Below the pieces are notes generated by a model, which worked only from the letters and a program-made list of their open reading frames with translations, made no database searches and was not told the DNA's origin. DNA of 64,000 nucleotides from GCA-2684655 sp045105235 (GTDB taxonomy: Bacteria; Planctomycetota; UBA1135; UBA2386), in contig JBGCDH010000087.1 in the NCBI GenBank assembly GCA_045105235.1, positions 1-64,000 on the forward strand, given 5' to 3'. Below, piece after piece: positions 42,996 to 51,510 of the stretch. A program made the position numbers and the translations under genes. Within the stretch, counting starts at the first letter, position 1, and each line of letters begins with the position of its first letter.

Positions 42996-44261
42996 ATGCC
43001 AACAGCCTCATACGCTGCCGGGAGTCGGTGGTTTTTGGCCGGGGAGAATGCGGGCTTCGGGCGCGTTCCGCTCGGCGCCGTCTTGCTCACGGCGCTGTTC
43101 GCAACGTTGCCCAGCTGCGTCACCCAAGCGCTTTGGGGGCTGGACGACAACGGCGACGACGATCGCTATCGGGTCGAACACGGCGGTACGCCCGCGCGGT
43201 TTCGAACCGAGTGGCTCGGCGAAGACATCGGGCACGACGAGGGCGAACTCGAAGTCGTGGGCGACGGCCTCTTGATGCGCGGAGCCGATGGCGAAGGACT
43301 ATGGCGTCTGGTGCCTGGGCCAAGAGCGCCTGATGCGGTCGCGCTGCTGGGTTGTTGCGGAGCGCTGATCGAACGGGTGTCGGCCGAGATCGCATACGAC
43401 TCGATTTGGTGTGATGGCGAGAGGTTTTCGGAGCGGACCCTCCTCGGCCTGAGCGTGTCGCTGCCGCGCGCCATGCTGGCGGCGGAGGTCGATCTCGCGG
43501 CGGTTCCTGGGCCGACGCGGGTGGCCCTGACGGAGTCGGCGGTCGATCCGTTCCAGGCGATGGCTGCGAGCTGGTCGCCGCTGCGCGCGACGGCGGCGAG
43601 GCGGCTAACGCCAGCTGTGCTGCAGCGGATGCTGGCGCTCAGCGAAGAACCGACGGTGCTGTTTGCGACCTATGTTGATTCACAGCTCGCGCCGTTCGCG
43701 GCCGCGGCCGCGGCGGGCGGCGGCGGCGGCGGCGGCGAAGGGCGCGAGCGCCGGCTCGACGCGGCGATCGATACGTCGGCGGTCCTTGCCGAGCTGCAGC
43801 GTTCGCCGCTGCTCGTCCAGCTCCGCGTGGCCGGCCGTCGCAAGCTGTTTCGCATCGACATGGCGCGTGCCTGGATCTACACGATGCTGGCGCCGCAGGG
43901 CAGTCGTTTGATCCATCGCTCAAACTGGGATCTCGTGCCCGTGGCCAAGCGGTCCCGGGCCATTCCGCACCATGCGTCGCTTGGTGGTTCGCTTGGTGGC
44001 TCGCTTTGCGTGCCGGCAACGTGCCAGCGGAAGCAGCACATGTATCGCTATGTCGAAATCAAGGCTGCGCGGCGCGGCGGGAGCGATTCCGACTTCTGGG
44101 GCCGGCTCGCGCTGACGCCGCTTACGCTCCTGATCGACTGCGCACTGTCGCCGCTCTACGCATGCGGGAAGCTGCTATTCGACGAGGAAGACGATGAGGA
44201 GTGCGATCGGCCCGACACCGTGCACGATCCGGCCTGGCGCCGACGCGCGAAGCGTCGCTAG
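42996..44261 (+). CDS. Lipoprotein/membrane protein of unknown function
   Basis: 421 residues. The N-terminal segment (VPLGAVLLTALFATLPSCVT) ends in a possible lipobox LPSC. The middle is acidic and beta-rich, with a Gly-rich run (about residues 240-250) made of GGC/GGA codons. A hydrophobic segment near residue 370 (LALTPLTLLIDCALSPLYACG) lies close to the acidic/basic C-terminus, so the protein may be anchored twice. No recognised domain. It is divergent from the dehydrogenase. The PLTLLIDCALSPLYA segment resembles the membrane part of small YceK-type lipoproteins, which is only a hint. Confidence 0.55.
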   Translation: MPTASYAAGSRWFLAGENAGFGRVPLGAVLLTALFATLPSCVTQALWGLDDNGDDDRYRVEHGGTPARFRTEWLGEDIGHDEGELEVVGDGLLMRGADGEGLWRLVPGPRAPDAVALLGCCGALIERVSAEIAYDSIWCDGERFSERTLLGLSVSLPRAMLAAEVDLAAVPGPTRVALTESAVDPFQAMAASWSPLRATAARRLTPAVLQRMLALSEEPTVLFATYVDSQLAPFAAAAAAGGGGGGGEGRERRLDAAIDTSAVLAELQRSPLLVQLRVAGRRKLFRIDMARAWIYTMLAPQGSRLIHRSNWDLVPVAKRSRAIPHHASLGGSLGGSLCVPATCQRKQHMYRYVEIKAARRGGSDSDFWGRLALTPLTLLIDCALSPLYACGKLLFDEEDDEECDRPDTVHDPAWRRRAKRR

Positions 44262-44338
44262 CACGCTCTCCTTGCATCCTGGGGGTTCGTTCCGCGAAAG
44301 TTGTCGACACACGTCGCGCGCTCGCGGCGCCGCAAGCC

Positions 44339-45247
44339 GTGCTCGTTTTCTACTCCGATCCCTTCACGTTTCCGCTGCCGCCCGAGCATCGCTTTCCGCT
44401 CGAGAAGTACCGGCTGCTCCGAGACCGCATCGCCGCCTGGCCGGCGAGCACGGGCGTCGAGCTGCAGCTTGCGCCGCGTGCCCTCGACGACGAACTGCGG
44501 CTGGTGCACACCGACGAATACCTCGACGCCTTTCGCGATGGCACACTCGACCGCGATGCCGTGCGCCGGATCGGTTTTCCGTGGAGCCCCGAACTGGTCG
44601 AGAGATCGCTGCGCAGCTGCGGCGGCACGATCGCCGCGGCGCGTATCGCGCTGCAGCAGGGACGGGCCGCCTATCTGGCCGGCGGCACGCACCATTCGCG
44701 TGCGGACCGGGGGGCCGGCTACTGCGTCTACAACGATTGTGCGGTGGCGGCGCGCGTGCTCCAGCGCGACCACGGTGTCGGCCGCGTGCTCGTCGTCGAC
44801 ACCGACGTGCACCAGGGCGATGGCACGGCGGCGGTGTTTGCCGAGGACGCGTCGGTGTTCACGTTTTCGATGCACGGCGACGAGAACTTCCCGTCGCAGA
44901 AAGCGCACAGCGATTTGGATATCGCGCTGCCGACCGGCACGGAAGATGAGGCCTACCTCGGCGAGCTGCGCAGAGGCTTCGCCGATGCGTGGCGGCGGTC
45001 GCAGCCGGAGTTCGTATTTTATCTAAGCGGCGCCGATCCGTTTGTCGGCGACCGCCTCGGCAAGCTTTCGCTGAGCAAGCAGGGGCTGCGGCAGCGCGAC
45101 GAGTTTGTGCTCGGCGAGCTGCGGCGTGCCGACGTGCCGCATGTCACCGTGATGGGCGGCGGCTACGGCAAGAACGTGCACGACACCGTCGATGTCTACG
45201 AGGCGACGGTTGCGGCGACGGTTTCGGCGACGGATTTGACGAACTAG
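44339..45247 (+). CDS. Histone deacetylase/AcuC-family deacetylase
   Basis: 302 residues from GTG at 44339, which places the start right at the first conserved strand (VLVFYSDPF); an ATG at 44201 would add 46 unconserved residues. The arginase-deacetylase fold hydrolyses acetyl-amides with zinc. Seen are GGTHHSRADRGAGYCVYND (charge-relay His pair at 118-119), VDTDVHQGDGTA (zinc ligands D156 and H158), a third Asp in SGADPF and the GGGYG loop carrying the catalytic tyrosine. Bacterial members act on acetylated small molecules, polyamines or proteins such as acetyl-CoA synthetase. It ends 2 bp from the convergent sigma factor gene. Confidence 0.85.
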   Translation: MLVFYSDPFTFPLPPEHRFPLEKYRLLRDRIAAWPASTGVELQLAPRALDDELRLVHTDEYLDAFRDGTLDRDAVRRIGFPWSPELVERSLRSCGGTIAAARIALQQGRAAYLAGGTHHSRADRGAGYCVYNDCAVAARVLQRDHGVGRVLVVDTDVHQGDGTAAVFAEDASVFTFSMHGDENFPSQKAHSDLDIALPTGTEDEAYLGELRRGFADAWRRSQPEFVFYLSGADPFVGDRLGKLSLSKQGLRQRDEFVLGELRRADVPHVTVMGGGYGKNVHDTVDVYEATVAATVSATDLTN

Positions 45248-45249
45248 GG

Positions 45250-45894
45250 CTACGACAGCGTCTTGCCAAAGCCGCGCACGCGCAGCTTCACGAGCAGCCG
45301 CGCCTGTGCGTCCTGAAACGCCTGCCGCGCGGTTTCATCCGACGAGTAGCCGAGGGCGTCGCGGATCTGCGGGAACGTTTTGTCTTCCAGCAACCGCAGC
45401 TCGAGCATGCGGCGCTGGCGTTCGGGTAGTTCTTGCAGGGCGTCGCGGACCAGGCCAGCGCGTTCGCCCAGCGATGCGGCCATCGTCGGCGTTTCCTCGC
45501 GGCCATCGGGTGCGGCCGCGACCGCTGAGATGCCCGACGTCGGCTCGGCGACCTTCTTACGATCGTCGCGGCGCGCCGCTTCGTGGAAGCGAACGGCGTC
45601 CAGCAGGCGGTGACGCACGAGCGTGCCGAGGTAGGCATAAAACTTCTCGGGGCCCGCAAACGACGTGTCGGTCAGGTCGCGCACCACGGCCGCCAGCACT
45701 TCGTGCACCACGTCATGCGTGCTAAACAGCGGCATGATCCAGCGGTGCCGCTTGCGAAAGTCCTGTTCGAGATCGCGGTGCACGAGGCGCTTGACCGGCG
45801 CATAGCAGTGCATCACCACCTGTTCGCAGGCGTCCGTGTCGCCGGCGGCTGCCGCCACAATGCGGGCGCTCAATTCCTCCCAGTTGCCTTCCAT
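45250..45894 (-). CDS. ECF sigma factor, kinase-associated type
   Basis: 214 residues from ATG at 45894. Region 2 runs through DLEQDFRKRHRWIMPLFSTHDVVHEVL and FYAYLGTLVRHRLLDAVRFH; region 4 is LQELPERQRRMLELRLLEDKTFPQIRDALGY and then an HTH. Planctomycetes have a distinct class of ECF sigma factors encoded beside Ser/Thr kinases and probably controlled by them rather than by an anti-sigma factor. Here the kinase gene is two genes upstream on the same strand, with a secreted protein in between. The region 2 N-terminus MEGNWEELSARI also fits that class. No anti-sigma gene adjoins it. Confidence 0.85.
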   Translation of the reverse strand: MEGNWEELSARIVAAAAGDTDACEQVVMHCYAPVKRLVHRDLEQDFRKRHRWIMPLFSTHDVVHEVLAAVVRDLTDTSFAGPEKFYAYLGTLVRHRLLDAVRFHEAARRDDRKKVAEPTSGISAVAAAPDGREETPTMAASLGERAGLVRDALQELPERQRRMLELRLLEDKTFPQIRDALGYSSDETARQAFQDAQARLLVKLRVRGFGKTLS

Positions 45895-45959
45895 CGCGCT
45901 GCTTCCTGTTTGCGTCTGCGTTGTTTGATTGAGAAGCCCTGGCCCACGGTGGCCATCTG

Positions 45960-47429
45960 CTACAGGAAGATCTGCACGGGCCATGCTTCGCTCACGCCCT
46001 GGCTCCAGTCGTAGTGGAACCAGCGAATCGATAGGCGCGCGCTGCTCAACGAGAGCGCCGATGGAATGGCTAGCGACAGAGATTGCGGGTTGCCTGGGAT
46101 CGGGTCGTTGGGGTTGCGTGCTGTTGGCAGCGCAATCATCACGGGGTTCCACAGGTCCACCGAGGTAAGAAGCGCAAACGACAGGCTCGGCGTGGGACCC
46201 GTTGCGTCCGGCCAGCCAACCATCCAGCTGTCGAAGAAGATCTGTCCGTTCTCGTAGCGACGGAAGGCGGATCCACTGATCTCCGGCGTCACGCCAAGGT
46301 AGGGGTTGCGCGGCGCGCCGCAGCTCGACCCAAAGTCGTCGGGATTGCCTACGTTGAACGTTTCGAGATTCGGGTCCAGCGTGCACACGGCATCGACGTC
46401 GTCGTCGCCGCCCTTGCCGACGGACGAGCCGACCGTTGTGCCGTCTGTCTTCACTACCGGGATGGGCGTGGGCGTGCCGTCGGCGCCGAGCTGCAGGAAC
46501 AGAAACTGGTCGCGCGCCGTGCCGACGACCGAGAACAGAATCTTCTCGTTGGGTTCATCGATGGCGAGCGCGTCGATGTCTTCAGCCGGATCGAGCCCGA
46601 GCTCTTCATAGCTGCGGAAGACGACAGGCGGCAGCCAGCCGACAGTCGTGGCCGCCGGGCGAACGACAAAGACCGTCGCGCCGCTGGGAGTCGTGCCGCC
46701 CCACCAGCTGGTCGGAACCAGATGCACCGTTGCGCTGCTGACCGTGAAGTAGAGCTTGGGCTGGCCGAGCAGCGAGCTCCAGTTTGGTTCGGTGGCGGCG
46801 AAGAATCCGGTGGGAATCGAAGCCTGGTCTAGGCCCAGCACGATCGGCTGGTCGATGCCGTCGACGTCGAGGCTGGCGGCGCCGGCGAGGCCGAGGTCCT
46901 GACGCGAATGGGAGCGTTCCACGCGGCCGACAACCTCAGGGGGCAGGCCGCTGCCCGGCAGCACGTACGAGAACAGGGCGGCACCGACGTCCCCTTCTAT
47001 TGCTTGTTCGGCGATGCGCGACCCGGGCACACCCACCGCGCCGTCGCGCAGCGAAAACGACCAGATGCTCCATTCATGGGGATCGATATCGAGCACGCCT
47101 TCCGAGTCGATCAGCAAATCGTCGCGGCCGCTGCTGTAGTCGTCGAGATCCAGATCCGGCGACGCGCCGTAGGCCGTGACGATGCGGCGCAGGTCCGGTG
47201 CCAGCGCCTGATTTGGGCCGAACTGGACCGGAGGCGTTTGGCCAAATCCGCTCGGGTGCACCAGAGTGGTGCCATCGTCCGCTCCTCCTGGGCTCGCGCC
47301 GTCGACGAGCACCGTCGTCGGCGCGCCAGCGAGCACGCCGCGCGATTCGTTGTTTTGGGCGGCGGTCGCGGCGAGCAGCGAGGAGGCTGCCAGGACGACG
47401 AGAGTGGGGCGAATGGTTGGCTGGGCCAT
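45960..47429 (-). CDS. Secreted protein of unknown function
   Basis: 489 residues from ATG at 47429, which begins a signal peptide (MAQPTIRPTLVVLAASSLLAATAAQ). The mature chain is beta-rich and low in charge, with IDALAIDEPNEKILFSV and VGKGGDDDVDAVCTLDP segments and only a few cysteines. It has repeated short motifs of the kind seen in planctomycete surface or exported proteins. No domain is recognised. It lies between the Ser/Thr kinase (64 bp upstream) and the ECF sigma gene (65 bp downstream) on the same strand, so it may belong to the same regulatory unit. Confidence 0.65.
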   Translation of the reverse strand: MAQPTIRPTLVVLAASSLLAATAAQNNESRGVLAGAPTTVLVDGASPGGADDGTTLVHPSGFGQTPPVQFGPNQALAPDLRRIVTAYGASPDLDLDDYSSGRDDLLIDSEGVLDIDPHEWSIWSFSLRDGAVGVPGSRIAEQAIEGDVGAALFSYVLPGSGLPPEVVGRVERSHSRQDLGLAGAASLDVDGIDQPIVLGLDQASIPTGFFAATEPNWSSLLGQPKLYFTVSSATVHLVPTSWWGGTTPSGATVFVVRPAATTVGWLPPVVFRSYEELGLDPAEDIDALAIDEPNEKILFSVVGTARDQFLFLQLGADGTPTPIPVVKTDGTTVGSSVGKGGDDDVDAVCTLDPNLETFNVGNPDDFGSSCGAPRNPYLGVTPEISGSAFRRYENGQIFFDSWMVGWPDATGPTPSLSFALLTSVDLWNPVMIALPTARNPNDPIPGNPQSLSLAIPSALSLSSARLSIRWFHYDWSQGVSEAWPVQIFL

Positions 47430-47493
47430 GGTGGCAGTAGCGTAGCCAACGCCGGCAACCCAAGGTGCAATCGCAAGAAAAGCGGCTTTGCGC

Positions 47494-50085
47494 CTACCGA
47501 AAGCGTGCCAAGGTGGCGTCGATTTCAGCATCCAGTTGCTGGCGGAGGATCTGGTCGTCGCCGGCGCGCTCGCGGGCCATGACGCGCAGCAGGATCTGGA
47601 TCCAGCCGATCTCTTCTTCGGTGAGGTCGCGGTCCGGGACGAGAAACGCCAGGTTCGCCAGGGTCCAGGCGCTGTCGGTGTTCCCGGCCATAGCCTGTGC
47701 AAACGGTAGAAAGCGCGTCTCGAGGGTTGGCGTAGCAAAGGCCTCTGCCATCGCGACCTGCTGCTGTGCCTTGGCGGTGCCCTTCAGCGTAAGCCACTTC
47801 CGCCAGCTGCTGGCGGCCAGCTTTGCCTGGGAGCGTGCTTGCTCCATATCGACCGAGCGCAGGTGCATGGCCCGGTCGAAGTAGATGCTGCCGGTCAGTC
47901 GCGCGTTGTTGGCTGCGTGTCCGCCGTCGTCGGACAGGCCCATGACGATTTCGAGCGCGGCATCAAACTGGCGGCGCTCGCGCAGCACCTGGGCGAGGAT
48001 GTAGCGCGAGTTCCAGGCGAAGGGCCGCAGCCGCAGCGCTTCGCGCAGGTGGTGTTCGGCCTTGTCCAGCTCGTTGAGTCGCTTGTAGCAGTTGCCGAGG
48101 TTCTGGTGCGGGCCGTGTCGTTCGGGGCGCAGTTCCAGCGAGCGGTGCAGGGGCTCGAGCGCGTCCTGGTAGCGCCGTTGCAGAACAAGCGCCGTGCCCT
48201 GCATGGCCTGGGTGCGTGCTGTCGGGCCGCCGTAGATGGCCTCGAGCGCGACCGTCTCGTCGTAGAGTTCGCGCAGCCGCTGGCGTTTCTCTGCTTGCGT
48301 CTTGCCGGCGCCGGCCGTGACCGCACGCGACAGCAAACGCAGGTCTCGTGCCGGTAGGTATTCATCGGCGGCTTCGGCTAGCAGAGCGTCGGCGCGTTCT
48401 CCGTAGCCTTTGACGTGGCGGTTGCGCAGCTCGTGGAAACCCTGCACGTAGCGTTCTTGTGCGGTTGCAGGCTGTGGCAAGCTCGCCACCGAGACGGCGA
48501 AAGCGCCGACCTTTCCGCGATCGCTCTCGGCGTACCGTGCCGCGAGCTGGCGAAAGTAGACGCTGTCGTTCTGCGTGGCGATCTGCTGCAGGTCGCGTGT
48601 CGCCTCGTCGCGTCGGTCGAGGTCGAAAAGCAAGCAGGCTCGCCAAAGCCGAACCGGTAGGTCGTCGGGATCGAGGGCGAGGATGGCGTCCAATTGGGCA
48701 ATGGCCGCCTCGTGTTCGCCGTGCAGCTCTTTGAGGACGCGCTCGTCGGGCCAGCCTTCGATGGCGAGAACGCTCGGCAGCTTTCGGTAGAGGTCGTGCT
48801 TCTGCGCCGCGAAGGCTTCGGCGCGCTTCTCCATCAGGATCGGCAGTGCGATGCCCGCGACCAGCATCGCCAGGCCCACTGCGATGGCGGCGATGGGGCG
48901 CGCGGGCGAACGGCGCCAAGAACGCATGCGGCGTTGGATGGAAGAGAGCGGTCGGGCGCGAACCGGTGCGTGTCGCAAGAACGCATCGAGGTCGTCGGCC
49001 AGTTGCGCTGCGGTCGGATAGCGCCGGTCCGGATCGCGCTCCAGGCACTTCTCGACGATGGCGGCCAAGTCACGCGGCAAGTCGGGACGGACCTTGGCAA
49101 TCGGAGTCGGGTCCTCGTTGGCGAGTGCTGCGAGCACGGCGGTCGCGTCGCCTTCGTACGGTGGGCGTCCGGCCAGCAGGTGATAGAGGGTCGCCCCGAG
49201 GCCGTAGATGTCGAGGGTCGGTTGTGCTGCTTGTTGGCCGCCGGCTGCCGCCGATACCTGTTCAGGGGGCATATACCACGGCGTGCCGAGCGTCGTTTGC
49301 GTTGCCGTTAGTCGCTCGTCGCTGTGGCGTGCTGCGATCCCGAAGTCGAGCAGCACCGGTCGGCCGGGTTTGGCGAGAAACACGTTGGATGGCTTTACGT
49401 CGCGGTGCACGAGCTGCTGCGCGTGCGCGGCTTCCAGGCCGTGCGCCAGCTCCATGCCCCAGCGAGCCACGAGGCGGGGCCAGTGGGACTCGGCTTGGCT
49501 GTGTGCCATGCGCTCTTGCACGACGGCGAGTGCTGTGGTCGTGGCATCCACCTCGCCCGCGTCGCCGAGTGCGGATTCGCCCAGCAGGGATGCCAGGGTG
49601 CAGCCCGCCAGCAGCTCCATGACGAGGTAGTGGATTCCCTCGGGGGTGCGGCCGCGGTCGTAGACGGCGACGACGTTGGCGTGCTGGAGCGTCGCCAAGG
49701 CTTCTGCTTCGCGCTGGAAGCGCTGTTCTGCGGCCTCGTCGCGGAACAGGCGCGCATCCAGAATCTTGACCGCCACTTCGCGACGAAGCTCTTTGTCGTC
49801 GGCGTGGTAGACGACGCCCATGGCGCCGCGGCCAAGGCATTCGGTTAGCTGGTAGCGGTCGGCGAGCAAGAGGCCGGCGAGAGGGTCTTCCCGCAGTGCT
49901 TCCTGCTGCAGGCCCGTCAGGGCATCGGTTAGACCGAGAACCTCGGCAAGCGGTCCCGCGAGGTGCGGGTGCTGCTTACACAATTCGTGTGGGTCAACGG
50001 TTTCGCCGCGATCCATGCACGCGAGTGCCTCGCGAACACATTCGATCAGACGTTCTTGTTCGTCGGGGCTGCGAGAAAGCGTCAT
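47494..50085 (-). CDS. Membrane Ser/Thr protein kinase with TPR region
   Basis: 863 residues. An N-terminal helical region (1-70) precedes a eukaryotic-type kinase domain (about 79-375): glycine loop GRGAMGVVY, lysine K107 (VAVKIL), catalytic loop HRDVKPSN with D229, DFG at 247-249, and MPPEQ in place of APE. A membrane span lies at about 402-424. The extracytoplasmic C-terminal ~430 residues are TPR-like helical repeats (GPHQNLGNCYKRLNELDKAE; SRYILAQVLRERRQFDAALE). Such kinases are abundant in planctomycetes and often pair with an ECF sigma factor; one is encoded two genes downstream. The large region between HRD and the glycine loop has an insert near residues 170-205. Confidence 0.92.
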   Translation of the reverse strand: MTLSRSPDEQERLIECVREALACMDRGETVDPHELCKQHPHLAGPLAEVLGLTDALTGLQQEALREDPLAGLLLADRYQLTECLGRGAMGVVYHADDKELRREVAVKILDARLFRDEAAEQRFQREAEALATLQHANVVAVYDRGRTPEGIHYLVMELLAGCTLASLLGESALGDAGEVDATTTALAVVQERMAHSQAESHWPRLVARWGMELAHGLEAAHAQQLVHRDVKPSNVFLAKPGRPVLLDFGIAARHSDERLTATQTTLGTPWYMPPEQVSAAAGGQQAAQPTLDIYGLGATLYHLLAGRPPYEGDATAVLAALANEDPTPIAKVRPDLPRDLAAIVEKCLERDPDRRYPTAAQLADDLDAFLRHAPVRARPLSSIQRRMRSWRRSPARPIAAIAVGLAMLVAGIALPILMEKRAEAFAAQKHDLYRKLPSVLAIEGWPDERVLKELHGEHEAAIAQLDAILALDPDDLPVRLWRACLLFDLDRRDEATRDLQQIATQNDSVYFRQLAARYAESDRGKVGAFAVSVASLPQPATAQERYVQGFHELRNRHVKGYGERADALLAEAADEYLPARDLRLLSRAVTAGAGKTQAEKRQRLRELYDETVALEAIYGGPTARTQAMQGTALVLQRRYQDALEPLHRSLELRPERHGPHQNLGNCYKRLNELDKAEHHLREALRLRPFAWNSRYILAQVLRERRQFDAALEIVMGLSDDGGHAANNARLTGSIYFDRAMHLRSVDMEQARSQAKLAASSWRKWLTLKGTAKAQQQVAMAEAFATPTLETRFLPFAQAMAGNTDSAWTLANLAFLVPDRDLTEEEIGWIQILLRVMARERAGDDQILRQQLDAEIDATLARFR

Positions 50086-50250
50086 GGTAGGTTGCCCATG
50101 CTACCTGCTTGATGGTCGTCTGGGGCTCCTGGGATTAAGCAGCGGGCTTCTTTGCGTCGATGGCGATCGGGTGGGGAGGCCTGTTGCCAGGCATCTGTTG
50201 GGGCGCATGCGCCGCTACTGCCGTTGCTGTCGGAGACTTGGAATTAGGGG

Positions 50251-51510
50251 ATGGGGAGATGGAATCGGCGGGATGTTTTGCGTGCTGGTGCCGGCTGTGC
50301 CGCTGCTGCGCTTGCCCGCGGCCCGTTCTTCCATGTCCGTAAGCCGCCGCTGCTGCGGGTGCTCGGCACGCACGTGACGCTGCGCGAAGACGTGCGGCAG
50401 CAGGCCGAGCGGGACTTGGGCATCCGGCTTGAGTTTCGGCCCGGTGGCGACGCGGCCATTCTGCAGGCCGCTTCGACGCGGCCCGAAAGCTTCGACATCT
50501 TCGAGCAGTGGTCGAACAGCATTCGCGTCCTCTGGCAGGCGAAGGCCATTCGGGGCATCGACACCGGTCGCATCGAGCTCTGGGATGAGGTCAATGACGT
50601 TGCCAAGCGAGGGCGGCTGCATTCCGAGGCTAGCTATGGCCGCGGCGACGCGCCCAACTTGCTGCTACATGTGCAGCCGGATGGACGCCTGGGCAGCAGT
50701 CCAAGCGACGAGGTCAGCTTTGTTCCGTATGCCCACAACGTCGATTCGTTCGGATACCGAGCCGACTGCATGCCGGCTGCCGAGCCGTATGTCGACGAGA
50801 GTTGGTCTTGGCTGCTAGACGAACGATTCCACGGCCGGGTTGCGCTCGCCAACGAGCCTACGATCGGCCTCTTCGATGCGGCCTTGGCGTGCGAGGCGGC
50901 CGGCCTGATGCAGTTCGACGACATCGGTGCGATGACGCGTCAAGAGGTGGACCAGCTGTTTGACGTGCTGGTCGAGAAGAAGCGGCAGGGCCACTTTTAT
51001 GGCGCCTGGCGATCTGTGCCGCAGTCCGTCGAATACATGGCGGATGGTCGCGTGGTCATCGAGAGCATGTTCTCCCCAGCGGCGGCGGAGCTCGGAGCGA
51101 ATGGCGTGCCGGTGAACTATGCGGCGCCTCGCGAAGGCTATCGCGCGTGGCATGGCGTGATGTGCCTGTCGTCGCAGGTGCGTGAAGAGACTTTGGACGC
51201 CGCCTATGCGTTCATGAACTGGTGGCTGTCGGGGTGGCCCGGCGCCTTGATTGCACGACAGGGCTACTACATCTCGACGCCGGAGCGTGCACGTGCGCAT
51301 CTGCACGCCGACGAGTGGGACTATTGGTACGAAGGCCAGCCTGCTCGCCGAGATCTACCCGGGCCCGACGGGCGTGTTGTCGTGCGCAAAGGGCAATCGC
51401 GCCGCGGCGGCTCGTATCGCCAACGATTTTCCAAAGTTGCGGTTTGGAACACGGTGATGGCTACCTACGAATACACGCTGCTGCGCTGGAGTGAGTTCTT
51501 GTCGGCATGA
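50251..51510 (+). CDS. Tat-exported extracellular solute-binding protein
   Basis: 419 residues. The N-terminus MGRWNRRDVLRAGAGC has a twin-arginine motif (RRDVLRAG) and a possible lipobox cysteine. The body is like polyamine-type (PotD/PotF) ABC substrate-binding proteins: LRVLGTHVTLREDVRQQAERD at the start, a hinge around PYAHNVDSFGYR, and SVEYMADGRVVIESMFS in the second lobe. It would bind a small ligand outside the membrane. No ABC permease or ATPase gene is near. Instead its TGA overlaps the ATG of a histidine kinase gene (ATGA), so it is probably a ligand-binding partner of that sensor. Confidence 0.8.
   Translation: MGRWNRRDVLRAGAGCAAAALARGPFFHVRKPPLLRVLGTHVTLREDVRQQAERDLGIRLEFRPGGDAAILQAASTRPESFDIFEQWSNSIRVLWQAKAIRGIDTGRIELWDEVNDVAKRGRLHSEASYGRGDAPNLLLHVQPDGRLGSSPSDEVSFVPYAHNVDSFGYRADCMPAAEPYVDESWSWLLDERFHGRVALANEPTIGLFDAALACEAAGLMQFDDIGAMTRQEVDQLFDVLVEKKRQGHFYGAWRSVPQSVEYMADGRVVIESMFSPAAAELGANGVPVNYAAPREGYRAWHGVMCLSSQVREETLDAAYAFMNWWLSGWPGALIARQGYYISTPERARAHLHADEWDYWYEGQPARRDLPGPDGRVVVRKGQSRRGGSYRQRFSKVAVWNTVMATYEYTLLRWSEFLSA

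Noticed and set aside
50086..50250. Search for an ABC permease or response regulator fragment near the binding protein gene
   Set aside because: The 165-bp divergent gap contains no credible coding segment; it is only a promoter region.
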